Source: UBA4416 sp036676295 (GTDB lineage Bacteria; Bacteroidota; Bacteroidia; B-17B0; Aurantibacillaceae). From it: 64,000 bases of DNA. Where the stretch lies: positions 62,001 through 126,000 of the forward strand of contig JAKFDE010000065.1 in the NCBI GenBank assembly GCA_036676295.1. Reading direction: 5' to 3'. The notes below the pieces were generated by a model. It ran no database searches and was not told where the DNA came from. It saw only the letters and a program-made list of their open reading frames with translations. Below, piece by piece: positions 18,329-25,169 of the stretch; position 1 is the stretch's first letter, and each line of letters begins with the position of its first letter. The translations under genes were made by a program, and so were the position numbers.

Positions 18329-18922
18329 TTAAATAGTCTTAATGAATTTTGCAGGAACACCACCTACCATCGTATTTGCAGGAACATCCACATTAACAAC
18401 AGCGCCGGCTGCCACAATCGAATTTTCGCCGATGCTTACTCCGGGCAATATCGTTGCTGCGGCACCAATCCAGGCATTACGTTTTATTATAATTGGTTTG
18501 CAGATCAACGATTTTCTGTCGTTGGGATCTATGGGATGATTCTCGGTAACGAGATTTACTTTAGGGCCAATTAATACATTGTCTTCAATCGTAATGCCGC
18601 CCATATCAAGAAAGGAACAGGCATGATTGATAAATACATTTTTGCCTAGTGTGATGAAGCGACCAAAATTGGTATAAAAAGGAGCGAAGATGATGGTAGA
18701 TGCATCTATTTCTGTACCGATGATTTCGCCCAGATGTTTTCGTATTTGTTTAACATCTTCTGATATATTGAGTTTAGCGTTCAGTTTGATGGTGCGTTTA
18801 ATTACCGCATGAATTTTCGGGTATTGGTGATCATCCATTCGAATGGTTTCACCTGCTCGCATTTTATCAAAAATATCTACAATGTCCTGGTTGCTGATGC
18901 TTTGCTTATTTGATTGATCCAT
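18329..18922 (-). CDS. Hexapeptide-repeat O-acetyltransferase (maltose/NodL type)
   Basis: A 197-residue acyltransferase. An N-terminal helical cap (about 1-60) is followed by a left-handed beta-helix built of hexapeptides (ITIEDNVLIGPKVNLV, AWIGAAATILPGVSIGENSIVAAGAVV). The catalytic histidine is in TENHPID near residue 117. The C-terminus GGVPAKFIK is typical of the Maa/LacA/NodL group, which moves acetyl groups from acetyl-CoA to sugars. It lies 26 bp downstream of a secreted hypothetical gene, and together they may form the leftmost unit of the cassette block. Confidence 0.9.
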   Translation of the reverse strand: MDQSNKQSISNQDIVDIFDKMRAGETIRMDDHQYPKIHAVIKRTIKLNAKLNISEDVKQIRKHLGEIIGTEIDASTIIFAPFYTNFGRFITLGKNVFINHACSFLDMGGITIEDNVLIGPKVNLVTENHPIDPNDRKSLICKPIIIKRNAWIGAAATILPGVSIGENSIVAAGAVVNVDVPANTMVGGVPAKFIKTI

Positions 18923-18948
18923 TGTTGTTGAATTTGTAAATGTTTTGA

Positions 18949-19500
18949 TTAGTCAAATTTTATCCAACCTTCAACGATTTGAAAATAGTCTTTTGTGTTA
19001 GGATAGCCGATTGTAAATAAATTTAATGACATGGTTTGCGAATACACATCAAAGAAAGACATAGAGGCTGTCAGTGGTCGCCAACAATTACTCTCCTTGT
19101 CCTTTTTATAAACCTGAAGTTTGTAAAGGTATTTTTTAATTCCATTCTCCACTGTTTTAGCAAGAGTAAATTTGATGCCAACCGTGTCGTTTAAGTTTAT
19201 GATTTTAGTGTCGCCTTCAATTTTGTCCTGATAATGAATGTCGAGATTTAGTGTTTGCGAACCAAGTTGTACCGATTTTATAGTGATGTCAATAGGCGTT
19301 TTGGATTTGAATTCTTTTACATTGTAAACCTGGTTTGATACATCACCTGGATTTAATGGTTTTCCATTATTGTCGCAGCATGCACCTTTCCAGGTGTAAG
19401 TTGTTTGCATTTGAAAATTTGTTTCCGAGCTAACTGTGTCGAGTTGCCCAAATGCAAGATTAATTGTCAAGAGAAAAATAGTTGTTAAATAAGGAGTCAT
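18949..19500 (-). CDS. Hypothetical secreted protein, 183 aa
   Basis: The product is not recognised. It has a signal peptide (about residues 1-18, ending NLAFGQ) and then a beta-rich domain (TYTWKGACCDNNGKPLNPGD, ITIKSVQLGSQTLNLDIHY). One Cys-Cys pair and a later cysteine are visible. It is probably periplasmic. Its 5' leader begins in the repeat at 19519-19687, whose internal promoter points toward it, so expression as a cassette gene is likely. Confidence 0.65.
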   Translation of the reverse strand: MTPYLTTIFLLTINLAFGQLDTVSSETNFQMQTTYTWKGACCDNNGKPLNPGDVSNQVYNVKEFKSKTPIDITIKSVQLGSQTLNLDIHYQDKIEGDTKIINLNDTVGIKFTLAKTVENGIKKYLYKLQVYKKDKESNCWRPLTASMSFFDVYSQTMSLNLFTIGYPNTKDYFQIVEGWIKFD

Positions 19501-19518
19501 CGTTTGTGGTCTTAAAAT

Positions 19519-19687
19519 GTTGCTAATGTTTTGAAAGCTTGTGCTTTGAAGCCGCTGTCCACCAAATAACTTAAAACAAAGCTAAATGTTTATTGGCCAT
19601 TTGCAAAGCAAAAATCAACTAATTGTCTACCGCTTTTGCAAATGCCAGAGCCGAATACCCGCATTTTTTATAGGTGCGGTTAGGTGC
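19519..19687 (-). repeat. attC-like cassette repeat A with internal promoter
   Basis: Homologous to the repeats at 20306 and 21905. Its right core GTTAGGTGC (19679-19687) overlaps the stop of the membrane-protein gene and is the inverted copy of the core at the other end of that gene's cassette (20306-20314). An inner pair GGCATTTGCAAA/TTTGCAAATGG can form a stem. The left end is degenerate (GTTGCTAAT). It is interpreted as an integron-type recombination site, by structure only. Confidence 0.6.
19577..19607 (-). promoter_or_regulatory. Promoter inside repeat A
   Basis: On the minus strand: TTTG (19604-19607), exactly 19 bp, then TAGCTTTG (19577-19584). This is a full Bacteroidota consensus promoter, pointing to the secreted hypothetical gene that starts at 19500. 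Confidence 0.75.
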
Positions 19688-20276
19688 TGGCCGTTTCGTC
19701 CTTTACGCTTTTCAAGTTGATCCCGAAATAGATCAAAAAAGCATACGGGATTGCAAGAATAAAGTCGCTAATGCCATAGGTTGGCAATATTTGAGAATAG
19801 ACAATATTAAACATTACGACAATTGCTAAGAAAAACGTTACGATGATTGATATACCATAATTGCAGAGTAAGGATATTGCGGTTAGGTCTTTGTTCTTTA
19901 AAGGAAGCAAATAACATAGCCAAATTATCTCAATAATTATTACCACGGTATTTAATACACTTCTTAGGTCACTTAGGTCTATTACTGATGTAGATTTTAA
20001 TATTAAAATGCATGCGCCGATTAACTCAAGCGCAAGAATGATTTTTGTTAGAATAGAAAGAGTTCGCAATGAATAGAAATTGAAGTATGTAATGAAGATG
20101 TACAAAACGTAACCGTAAGAAATAGCAAAAATCAAGTCTTTTATCGGGGCATAATTGAAATTAATGTTGTCAAGAAAGGCTTGTGGAAGTCCTTGAAAGA
20201 TGGAGCAAAGCATAAGCAATACTGCACTTGTAATGAATAAGTATTTCTTACTGTTTGTTATTATAAATTCCATCAT
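19680..20276 (-). CDS. Hypothetical multi-pass membrane protein, 198 aa
   Basis: The product is not recognised. About five or six hydrophobic helices are spread evenly over the length (for example YLFITSAVLLMLCSIF near 12-27 and IIVTFFLAIVVMFNIVY near 143-159), with short charged loops and no enzyme motif. It is the only gene of its cassette, which is bounded by inverted cores GTTAGGTGC at 19679 and 20306. The stop codon overlaps the left core. The promoter in repeat B is about 95 bp upstream. Confidence 0.7.
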   Translation of the reverse strand: MMEFIITNSKKYLFITSAVLLMLCSIFQGLPQAFLDNINFNYAPIKDLIFAISYGYVLYIFITYFNFYSLRTLSILTKIILALELIGACILILKSTSVIDLSDLRSVLNTVVIIIEIIWLCYLLPLKNKDLTAISLLCNYGISIIVTFFLAIVVMFNIVYSQILPTYGISDFILAIPYAFLIYFGINLKSVKDETAST

Positions 20277-20305
20277 TAGTTGTCTTTATTGTATTCTGAC
20301 GGTTT

Positions 20306-20489
20306 GCACCTAACGTTTTCGCGCTAAGCAACGGTTTGATTTGAAACCGTGTCTTACCGAAATGGTATTAACAAAGATAACTGCTTATTGGACTTTTGCA
20401 AAGCGAAAATAACTGTCTTTCGCGAAGCGACTACTTTTGCAAAAGCCTTGATGTCTGCCAAACTGTTGCCTTAGCGTGTGTTATAGGGC
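20306..20489 (-). repeat. attC-like cassette repeat B with internal promoter
   Basis: A 184-bp imperfect palindrome. Outer arms are CGCTAAGCAACGGTTTG and CAAACTGTTGCCTTAGCG, which pair with one bulged base and one mismatch, as in attC sites. Inner arms are built on CTTTTGCAAA. The left core GCACCTAAC (20306-20314) belongs to the membrane-protein cassette and the right core GTTATAGGGC (20480-20489) to the TPR cassette. Each core is matched in inverted form at the far end of its own cassette. Confidence 0.7.
20372..20402 (-). promoter_or_regulatory. Promoter inside repeat B
   Basis: On the minus strand: TTTG (20399-20402), 19 bp, TATCTTTG (20372-20379). It has perfect consensus and points to the membrane-protein gene starting at 20276. 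Confidence 0.78.
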
Positions 20490-20569
20490 GTTTTTCTTTT
20501 TAGTAATACATTTCCCCTTCTTGAACTACATTAAATCAATTAGGAAAGAAAGTTCTCCCCTTGCTTGAA

Positions 20570-20849
20570 CTATTTATTTTCAATAAGGTCTTTCAATAAG
20601 TAAGTCGCATTAATGGTCTTATCGTTTTCAAGTTCTTAAAACCATAAATGGTTTTCCAATATATTTTTAATCCGTCTTATTAATGGCTTTCAAAATGTCA
20701 AAGTCATATTTAGTGTCAATGTTGTTGTTTCAGTAGATTATGATTTTGTTGTCTTCCCTGAACAGAGAGAGGAATCCCTGCTTTACCTCGGAAAATTTCA
20801 GAAAATGTTAAGCAGTGATTTTTCGGATGCCCATTTGGAGTGTGAACAT
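20570..20849 (-). pseudogene. Decayed small gene at the end of the TPR cassette
   Basis: On the minus strand an ATG at 20849, 2 bp after the TPR gene stop, opens a frame that reads MFTLQMGIRKITA, a stop, HFLKFSEVKQGFLSLF, REDNKIIIY, a TGA where Trp is likely, NNNIDTKYDFDILKAINKTD and a stop. A second frame continues with ELENDKTINATYLLKDLIENK and ends at 20570. The protein-like text broken by stops and one frame change suggests an inactivated gene. The family is not recognised. Confidence 0.4.
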
Positions 20850-20851
20850 GG

Positions 20852-21274
20852 TTAAAGATTATATTTACTATACATATATTTTAGGTATTTTTCATCTTCG
20901 GCTTCAAAGATTTTATTCCCATCCAGCATATATGCCCGCAGGAGAAAATCTTCCGCTTTGTCAAGTTGGTTTATCTCGAAAAGCGATTGACCAAGACGGA
21001 GGTTTACAAACGGATTTTCTATTACATCAGGACCATTGTAGGCATTGTAAAATGCATCTGTCGCTTTCATAAAATCCCGTTTGTAAAAATAGACTTCGCC
21101 GATAGCTACATAAATCCAAATACTTGCTTCCCAGGAAGACCATGGTTTCGGTAATAGTTCCAGCGCCTCCTTATATTTTAACAGGGCAGCATCCAGTCTG
21201 TTCTTTTCAAATAAATGATCTCCTTTTTTACACAGCACAACAATACTGTCGTGAATATTTTTGTCAAGATCCAT
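20852..21274 (-). CDS. TPR protein, 140 aa (paralogue of the next gene)
   Basis: A soluble all-helical protein with about three TPR units (DAALLKYKEALELLP, ASIWIYVAIGEVYFYKRDF, FVNLRLGQSLFEINQLDKAE) and a C-terminal EAEDEKYLKYMYSK. Its length and motif order match the gene 18 bp upstream on the same strand, so the two arose by duplication. Proteins of this pattern are often found as small accessory genes, sometimes beside polymorphic toxins as immunity proteins; that role is not shown here. The gene lies in the cassette bounded by GTTATAGGGC cores. Confidence 0.75.
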   Translation of the reverse strand: MDLDKNIHDSIVVLCKKGDHLFEKNRLDAALLKYKEALELLPKPWSSWEASIWIYVAIGEVYFYKRDFMKATDAFYNAYNGPDVIENPFVNLRLGQSLFEINQLDKAEDFLLRAYMLDGNKIFEAEDEKYLKYMYSKYNL

Positions 21275-21292
21275 ATATCTGTTTAACTTATC

Positions 21293-21715
21293 TTATTTGG
21301 ACTTAAAGAACTTGTAATATTTTGGTTCATCTTCACCTGGCCAAACTCTTCCATTTGATTTCTTATCAGCGATTTCGAAGTACTTTTTAGCCTTATCCAA
21401 TTCGTCTTCTTCAAAGGCCATTTTTCCTAGATAAAATTCGGCATCACCAAAGTTGCGGTGCTTTTCATCGCATTTTAGGTAGATTTCGGCCCATTTATGT
21501 GCCAGTTCAAATTCACCAGCAATGAAATATGTTTCAAAAATTTCGTGTGTGACAAGATAACCCTCTTCCCAGTTGTCTTTAGGATCAGGGACAAGACTCC
21601 ACGCCTTTTCCAATAGCTCAATACACTCGTCAATTGAATCATCTGAGTATACATCCAAAGATTCATCTATTAATGTTTGAATCTTTTCTTTCAGTTCGTT
21701 ATCTAATTCTGCCAT
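21293..21715 (-). CDS. TPR-like protein, 140 aa
   Basis: An acidic, helical, soluble protein. Shared features with its downstream paralogue are EAWSLVPDPKDNWEEGYLV, EIFETYFIAGEFELAHKW, DAEFYLGKMAFEEDELDKA and the end GEDEPKYYKFFKSK. It is the first gene of its cassette. The leader from the repeat promoter at 21971 is long (about 250 nt) and contains a hairpin at 21788-21816 (GGGTCAT/ATGACCC). The function is unknown; an immunity-type role is a guess from family context. Confidence 0.75.
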   Translation of the reverse strand: MAELDNELKEKIQTLIDESLDVYSDDSIDECIELLEKAWSLVPDPKDNWEEGYLVTHEIFETYFIAGEFELAHKWAEIYLKCDEKHRNFGDAEFYLGKMAFEEDELDKAKKYFEIADKKSNGRVWPGEDEPKYYKFFKSK

Positions 21716-21904
21716 AGTGATTTTTATTTCAAATTTAATTTGTCATTGTTTACGTAAAACCGAATTTATGTTTTTTTGGTCACCGAAGGGTCATAACATT
21801 TTCCAGAAGATGACCCCATTGATCTATTGTAACAGTAATGCTGTAATTTATAGTTTTCCGTTTCAATTTCTGTTTCTGTCGTTCGTTTGGTGTCGTCTTA
21901 AAAT

Positions 21905-22081
21905 GCCCTATAACGGTTTCGCGGTTTGCCTTGTTTGGAGTTTGAAACAATGTCTACCGAAATGTTTGTTTAAAGATACTATGTTGCTAGGCATTTGCAA
22001 AGAAAAAATAGAAAAATTGTCTGCCGATTTTGCAAATGCATTGATTTCTGCCCAAATAAGGCAAACCGTGTGTTAGGGGTA
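21905..22081 (-). repeat. attC-like cassette repeat C with internal promoter
   Basis: A 177-bp imperfect palindrome. Outer arms GGTTTGCCTTGTTTGG (21923-21938) and CCCAAATAAGGCAAACC (22051-22067) pair with one mismatch. Inner arms GCATTTGCAAA and TTTGCAAATGC pair perfectly. The left core GCCCTATAAC (21905-21914) belongs to the TPR cassette and the right core GTTAGGGGTA (22072-22081) to the cassette on the right, where its inverted copy is at 22907-22916. Confidence 0.72.
21971..22001 (-). promoter_or_regulatory. Promoter inside repeat C
   Basis: On the minus strand: TTTG (21998-22001), 19 bp, TATCTTTA (21971-21978). It matches the promoters in repeats A and B in position and spacing, and points to the TPR genes. 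Confidence 0.72.
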
Positions 22082-22121
22082 TGTACGCCACACACAGTTT
22101 ATTATAAGTGTCCACTGATTT

Positions 22122-22886
22122 TTAAAAAGGTAAATCGTTTCTTAATTCATCATATTCGTCACCGCCACCATTGGCTGAAAGAATGTCTCCAATTGTGATA
22201 ATTCCGTCAATTTGTTTTTGGAGTCTTTCTGTTGCATTCCTAAATGGTCTATAAGGGCGTTCGTCTTTTGGAAGACTTTTTTTGAGTCGATAAAGCGCAG
22301 TGTGAAAACCGGAAAAGTAGAACCTAATTACCTTTTGTTTCATAAATTCTTTACGGTTTGTTGGAGATTCATTTACCAACTCACAAAGGAATGTAAGATC
22401 ATCAATTATGTAAATGAACTCAATTAACTCAGGAGGAACTGTATTTTTATATGAACTGTGAATCATTGCTATATAATCAGCGATTTGCGCCCCTTTATAT
22501 TCACGTTGAATCATTTCTCCTCCTTCTTCATATGTGCCGTCAAAGTCCTTTGCGTAAAGACTTTTTAATTTATCGTTCATGTCATTGAAAATTTTTAGAA
22601 ATGTGTCAATTTGCCATTGCGATTGAAGCAATTTATTTGCTTTTACTTGTTCTCTGAAAGTAATATAAATAAGAACGGCACTAAAAAAGCTAATAAAAGG
22701 GGCACTAAGTCCATTTACAGCGTCACCGAGAGTTCCTTTGTCACCGAGATTATATGATTCAAACAAATAATTTCCACTCACAATTCTGACGCCCAAAAAA
22801 ACAAATGTCGCCATGATAAGAACTATTAGAGTCAGATGTATTGTAGTTTGTTGTCTGTCGGTAATTTTTGAAAAGAATTTATTCAT
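22122..22886 (-). CDS. Two-helix membrane protein resembling putative AbiC-type phage-exclusion proteins
   Basis: A 254-residue protein. Two membrane helices are seen at about 16-38 (HLTLIVLIMATFVFLGVRIV) and 58-78. The linker NLGDKGTLGDAVNGLSAPF followed by FFSAVLIYITFREQVKANK recalls the GxFGDxxGxxNxxFS then Q-E pattern of putative phage abortive-infection membrane proteins. The rest is a helical cytoplasmic domain without recognised catalytic residues. It is the sole gene of a cassette with inverted ends GTTAGGGGTA. A role in phage defence is inferred from pattern and context only. Confidence 0.5.
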   Translation of the reverse strand: MNKFFSKITDRQQTTIHLTLIVLIMATFVFLGVRIVSGNYLFESYNLGDKGTLGDAVNGLSAPFISFFSAVLIYITFREQVKANKLLQSQWQIDTFLKIFNDMNDKLKSLYAKDFDGTYEEGGEMIQREYKGAQIADYIAMIHSSYKNTVPPELIEFIYIIDDLTFLCELVNESPTNRKEFMKQKVIRFYFSGFHTALYRLKKSLPKDERPYRPFRNATERLQKQIDGIITIGDILSANGGGDEYDELRNDLPF

Positions 22887-22906
22887 AGTTATATGTCTTG
22901 GCGTAT

Positions 22907-22979
22907 TACCCCTAACTTACTTATACCCGTCATAAAAGTTCGCCTATCTAACATGTGGTTGTTGTATAGGCGCTACTTT
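22907..22979 (-). repeat. Right boundary of the cassette block: core plus 19-bp hairpin
   Basis: TACCCCTAAC (22907-22916) is the inverted partner of GTTAGGGGTA at 22072. To its right AAAGTTCGCCTATCTAACA (22935-22953) and TGTTGTATAGGCGCTACTTT (22960-22979) form a long imperfect hairpin with a 6-nt loop. It could be a short attC-like site, the original insertion site, or a terminator of the SPFH gene. It lacks the inner promoter of repeats A-C. Confidence 0.5.
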
Positions 22980-22990
22980 ATCAGTCTTAT

Positions 22991-23911
22991 TTATTTTACA
23001 GAAATAATTGTACTGGCACCATTTCCTAAAACAGTAGTCGGCGTTTTTCCATCCCATTGTTGTATTTTTAAATACTCAATATACATTGGGCTTAAGGTTA
23101 CTTGTTTTCTGCGCATGGCTTCTGCTTCACCCGATGCTTCAATTACTACTTGTGCAGAGTCACCTCGTGCAATAGCAATTTTTCTCATCGCATCCGCCAC
23201 AGCTACTTGTTTTTGGTTCTCTGCTACCTGCACATCTTGCAATGCTTTTGTTTTTGCTTCAATAGCCGATTGTAAGGCCGGAGGAGGAGTAATGTTAGTT
23301 CTTAGTTGACTTACGGTAAACCATTTTGAAATACGTTTGTTGCACTCAACAACTATGGCTGATTCAAATTGTTCACGGTGGTTGAAAATACTATCCACCG
23401 CCCATTTATTAGCCACATCATTTACCGAACCAACAATGGCTGTTTTTAACCAACCTTGTTCCACTTCTTTAATTGGTAAACGTAAATTCTGAAACATGTC
23501 TCCAACCGTAGTTGCTACTAAGGCGTAGTTAAACGATGGTCTAATATCGGCACTAAAACCACCTTTGGTTATAACGGTTTGCACATTGTAGTCAATGTGC
23601 TGTTGGTAGGTTGGGAATTCATATAACTTTTCGGTCCAGTTATTAAATACTACCCAACCTGTTTTGTAAGTGTAATCAGATACACCACGTTCATCGCCGG
23701 TTAAGTTTACTTTCAAGCCAATGTGTCCTGCATCCACACGCTCCAACGAAAACGGATTGATGGCTGCAATGATGATCCCTAAAATAAAAACAAGAATTGG
23801 TCGGGTTAACCATTTCATGCGTTCAACTTGAAGATTGAATTTATGTCTGGTAGCGTATAAAAGACCAATCGCAAAAACGGTAAAAGCAATAAAAATGTAC
23901 AATGAGATCAT
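22991..23911 (-). CDS. SPFH/band 7 (prohibitin-like) membrane protein
   Basis: A 306-residue protein. Two hydrophobic segments (about 3-21 and 37-53) precede an SPFH domain (VDAGHIGLKVNLTGDERG, SADIRPSFNYALV) and a long alanine/glutamine-rich helix (about 205-265; ALQSAIEAKTKALQDVQVAENQKQ), as in prohibitins and flotillin-like proteins. These form oligomeric rings at the inner membrane that scaffold proteases or other complexes. A 63-residue membrane protein gene lies 4 bp upstream on the same strand. The cassette block begins right after its stop. Confidence 0.88.
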   Translation of the reverse strand: MISLYIFIAFTVFAIGLLYATRHKFNLQVERMKWLTRPILVFILGIIIAAINPFSLERVDAGHIGLKVNLTGDERGVSDYTYKTGWVVFNNWTEKLYEFPTYQQHIDYNVQTVITKGGFSADIRPSFNYALVATTVGDMFQNLRLPIKEVEQGWLKTAIVGSVNDVANKWAVDSIFNHREQFESAIVVECNKRISKWFTVSQLRTNITPPPALQSAIEAKTKALQDVQVAENQKQVAVADAMRKIAIARGDSAQVVIEASGEAEAMRRKQVTLSPMYIEYLKIQQWDGKTPTTVLGNGASTIISVK

Positions 23912-23915
23912 AAGT

Positions 23916-24107
23916 TTAAGAGTTTAAATGTTTAATAATTTGTTTAACTAAGTACACTAAAAAGGCCACGGTAACAATGAACATCACAGCCGATAAAGCG
24001 TATTGTAAATACACATTAAGCGGTCGGTTGATGCAATATTCAAAAAATAAACTGATGACGGCAATCATCAGAATAGTGAGTAAGGATAATTTGATGAAAT
24101 CTTTCAT
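23916..24107 (-). CDS. Small two-helix membrane protein, 63 aa
   Basis: It has two hydrophobic helices (residues ~6-23 and ~35-55, for example LSAVMFIVTVAFLVYLVKQI) and a short basic tail. No family is recognised. The 4-bp spacing to the SPFH gene indicates cotranscription and a possible accessory role beside it. Confidence 0.65.
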   Translation of the reverse strand: MKDFIKLSLLTILMIAVISLFFEYCINRPLNVYLQYALSAVMFIVTVAFLVYLVKQIIKHLNS

Positions 24108-24181
24108 AGGATGTGATGAATCAATTTGATTGTGTTAATCAAATATATTGAATTTTTTTGTTGGATTTTATAATTGTTAGT

Positions 24182-24360
24182 ATAGAACACAGATGACACA
24201 GATATTTATGATTTTAGATAATAATTTTTTGTCTCATCGAGCGAAGTCGAGATGCCTTGTTTGTTCTCGACTTCGCTCGAACTGACAAATTGCTATTTTA
24301 TAAATAGAATAGACATAAAATCATAACCAATCACATTAATCAGCGTTATCTGAGTTCTAT
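24182..24360. repeat. MITE/REP-like palindromic element
   Basis: The ends ATAGAACACAGATGACAC and the inverse of GCGTTATCTGAGTTCTAT form imperfect terminal inverted repeats of about 22 bp. Both sides then carry TATGATTTTA in inverse orientation. In the centre TCGAGCGAAGTCGAGA (24237-24252) and TCTCGACTTCGCTCGA (24265-24280) are a perfect 16-bp dyad with a 12-nt loop. There is no open frame. It looks like a non-autonomous dispersed element, but only this one copy is in the window. Confidence 0.6.
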
Positions 24361-24371
24361 AAAAAATAGAA

Positions 24372-25097
24372 TTAACCAATGCTTTCCATCCGTTTTTTAA
24401 ACGTAATCACATTTGTATTAGGCTGATCAGATTCTACCAAACCATCTTTTAATCGAACAATGCGATGAGCGTGCAAGGCAATGTCTTCTTCGTGCGTTAC
24501 TAAAATAATGGTGTTCCCGTTTTTATGGATCTCTTCAAACAAACCCATAATTTCCACAGAGGTTTTACTGTCTAAGTTTCCGGTAGGCTCATCGGCTAAA
24601 ATAATAGCAGGATTATTTACCAAAGCTCTGGCAATGGCCACACGTTGGCGCTGTCCACCTGATAGTTCGTTTGGTTTGTGGCTCATACGGTTGCCTAAGC
24701 CAACCTGTTCCAACACTTTTTTTGCCATTTCCTCGCGCTTTGTTTTTTCAATGCCAGAGTACACCAAAGGCAACATCACGTTTTCTAAAGTAGAAGAACG
24801 GGGCAATAAATTAAAAGTTTGAAAAACGAAGCCTATTTGTTTGTTACGTACTTCGGCCAATTCATTATCACTCATTTGAGCAACTGATAAACCATTTAAT
24901 ATGTAAGTTCCGGAGCTTGGGGAATCTAAACAACCCAACATATTCATTAAGGTTGATTTTCCGCTTCCGCTGGGACCCATTAAGGCAACGTATTCATTTT
25001 TGAAAATGTTTAAAGAAACACCGCTGAGGGCATGAATTTCTTCGGTGCCAATTTTGTATTCCTTTTTTATATCGTTGAGTTCAATAATGGGTGTCAT
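24372..25097 (-). CDS. ABC transporter ATP-binding protein (LolD/MacB type)
   Basis: A 241-residue ATPase with Walker A GPSGSGKST (residues ~40-48), Q-loop FQTFNLLPR, signature LSGGQRQRVAIARAL, Walker B ILADEPTGNLD and the switch histidine in VTHEED. The pattern is that of the LolD/MacB/FtsE group, which powers lipoprotein release or peptide and macrolide efflux with an FtsX-like permease. No permease gene is adjacent, so the partner is encoded elsewhere. Upstream on the minus strand, TATCTTTA at 25102-25109 is a near-consensus -7 element. Confidence 0.93.
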   Translation of the reverse strand: MTPIIELNDIKKEYKIGTEEIHALSGVSLNIFKNEYVALMGPSGSGKSTLMNMLGCLDSPSSGTYILNGLSVAQMSDNELAEVRNKQIGFVFQTFNLLPRSSTLENVMLPLVYSGIEKTKREEMAKKVLEQVGLGNRMSHKPNELSGGQRQRVAIARALVNNPAIILADEPTGNLDSKTSVEIMGLFEEIHKNGNTIILVTHEEDIALHAHRIVRLKDGLVESDQPNTNVITFKKRMESIG

Positions 25098-25169
25098 AAT
25101 GTAAAGATACTCTTTTTATAAAATGCGAAAAGGGAATTATTTCACTGGTAATTACATTGGATTAGTGGT

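Noticed and set aside
18205..22981. Integrase or transposase gene inside the cassette block
   Set aside because: Every frame longer than ~60 codons was read; none shows tyrosine recombinase or DDE motifs.
18205..22981. Insertion sequence or transposon explanation of the repeats
   Set aside because: The inverted ends differ from unit to unit, whereas one element family would share the same ends.
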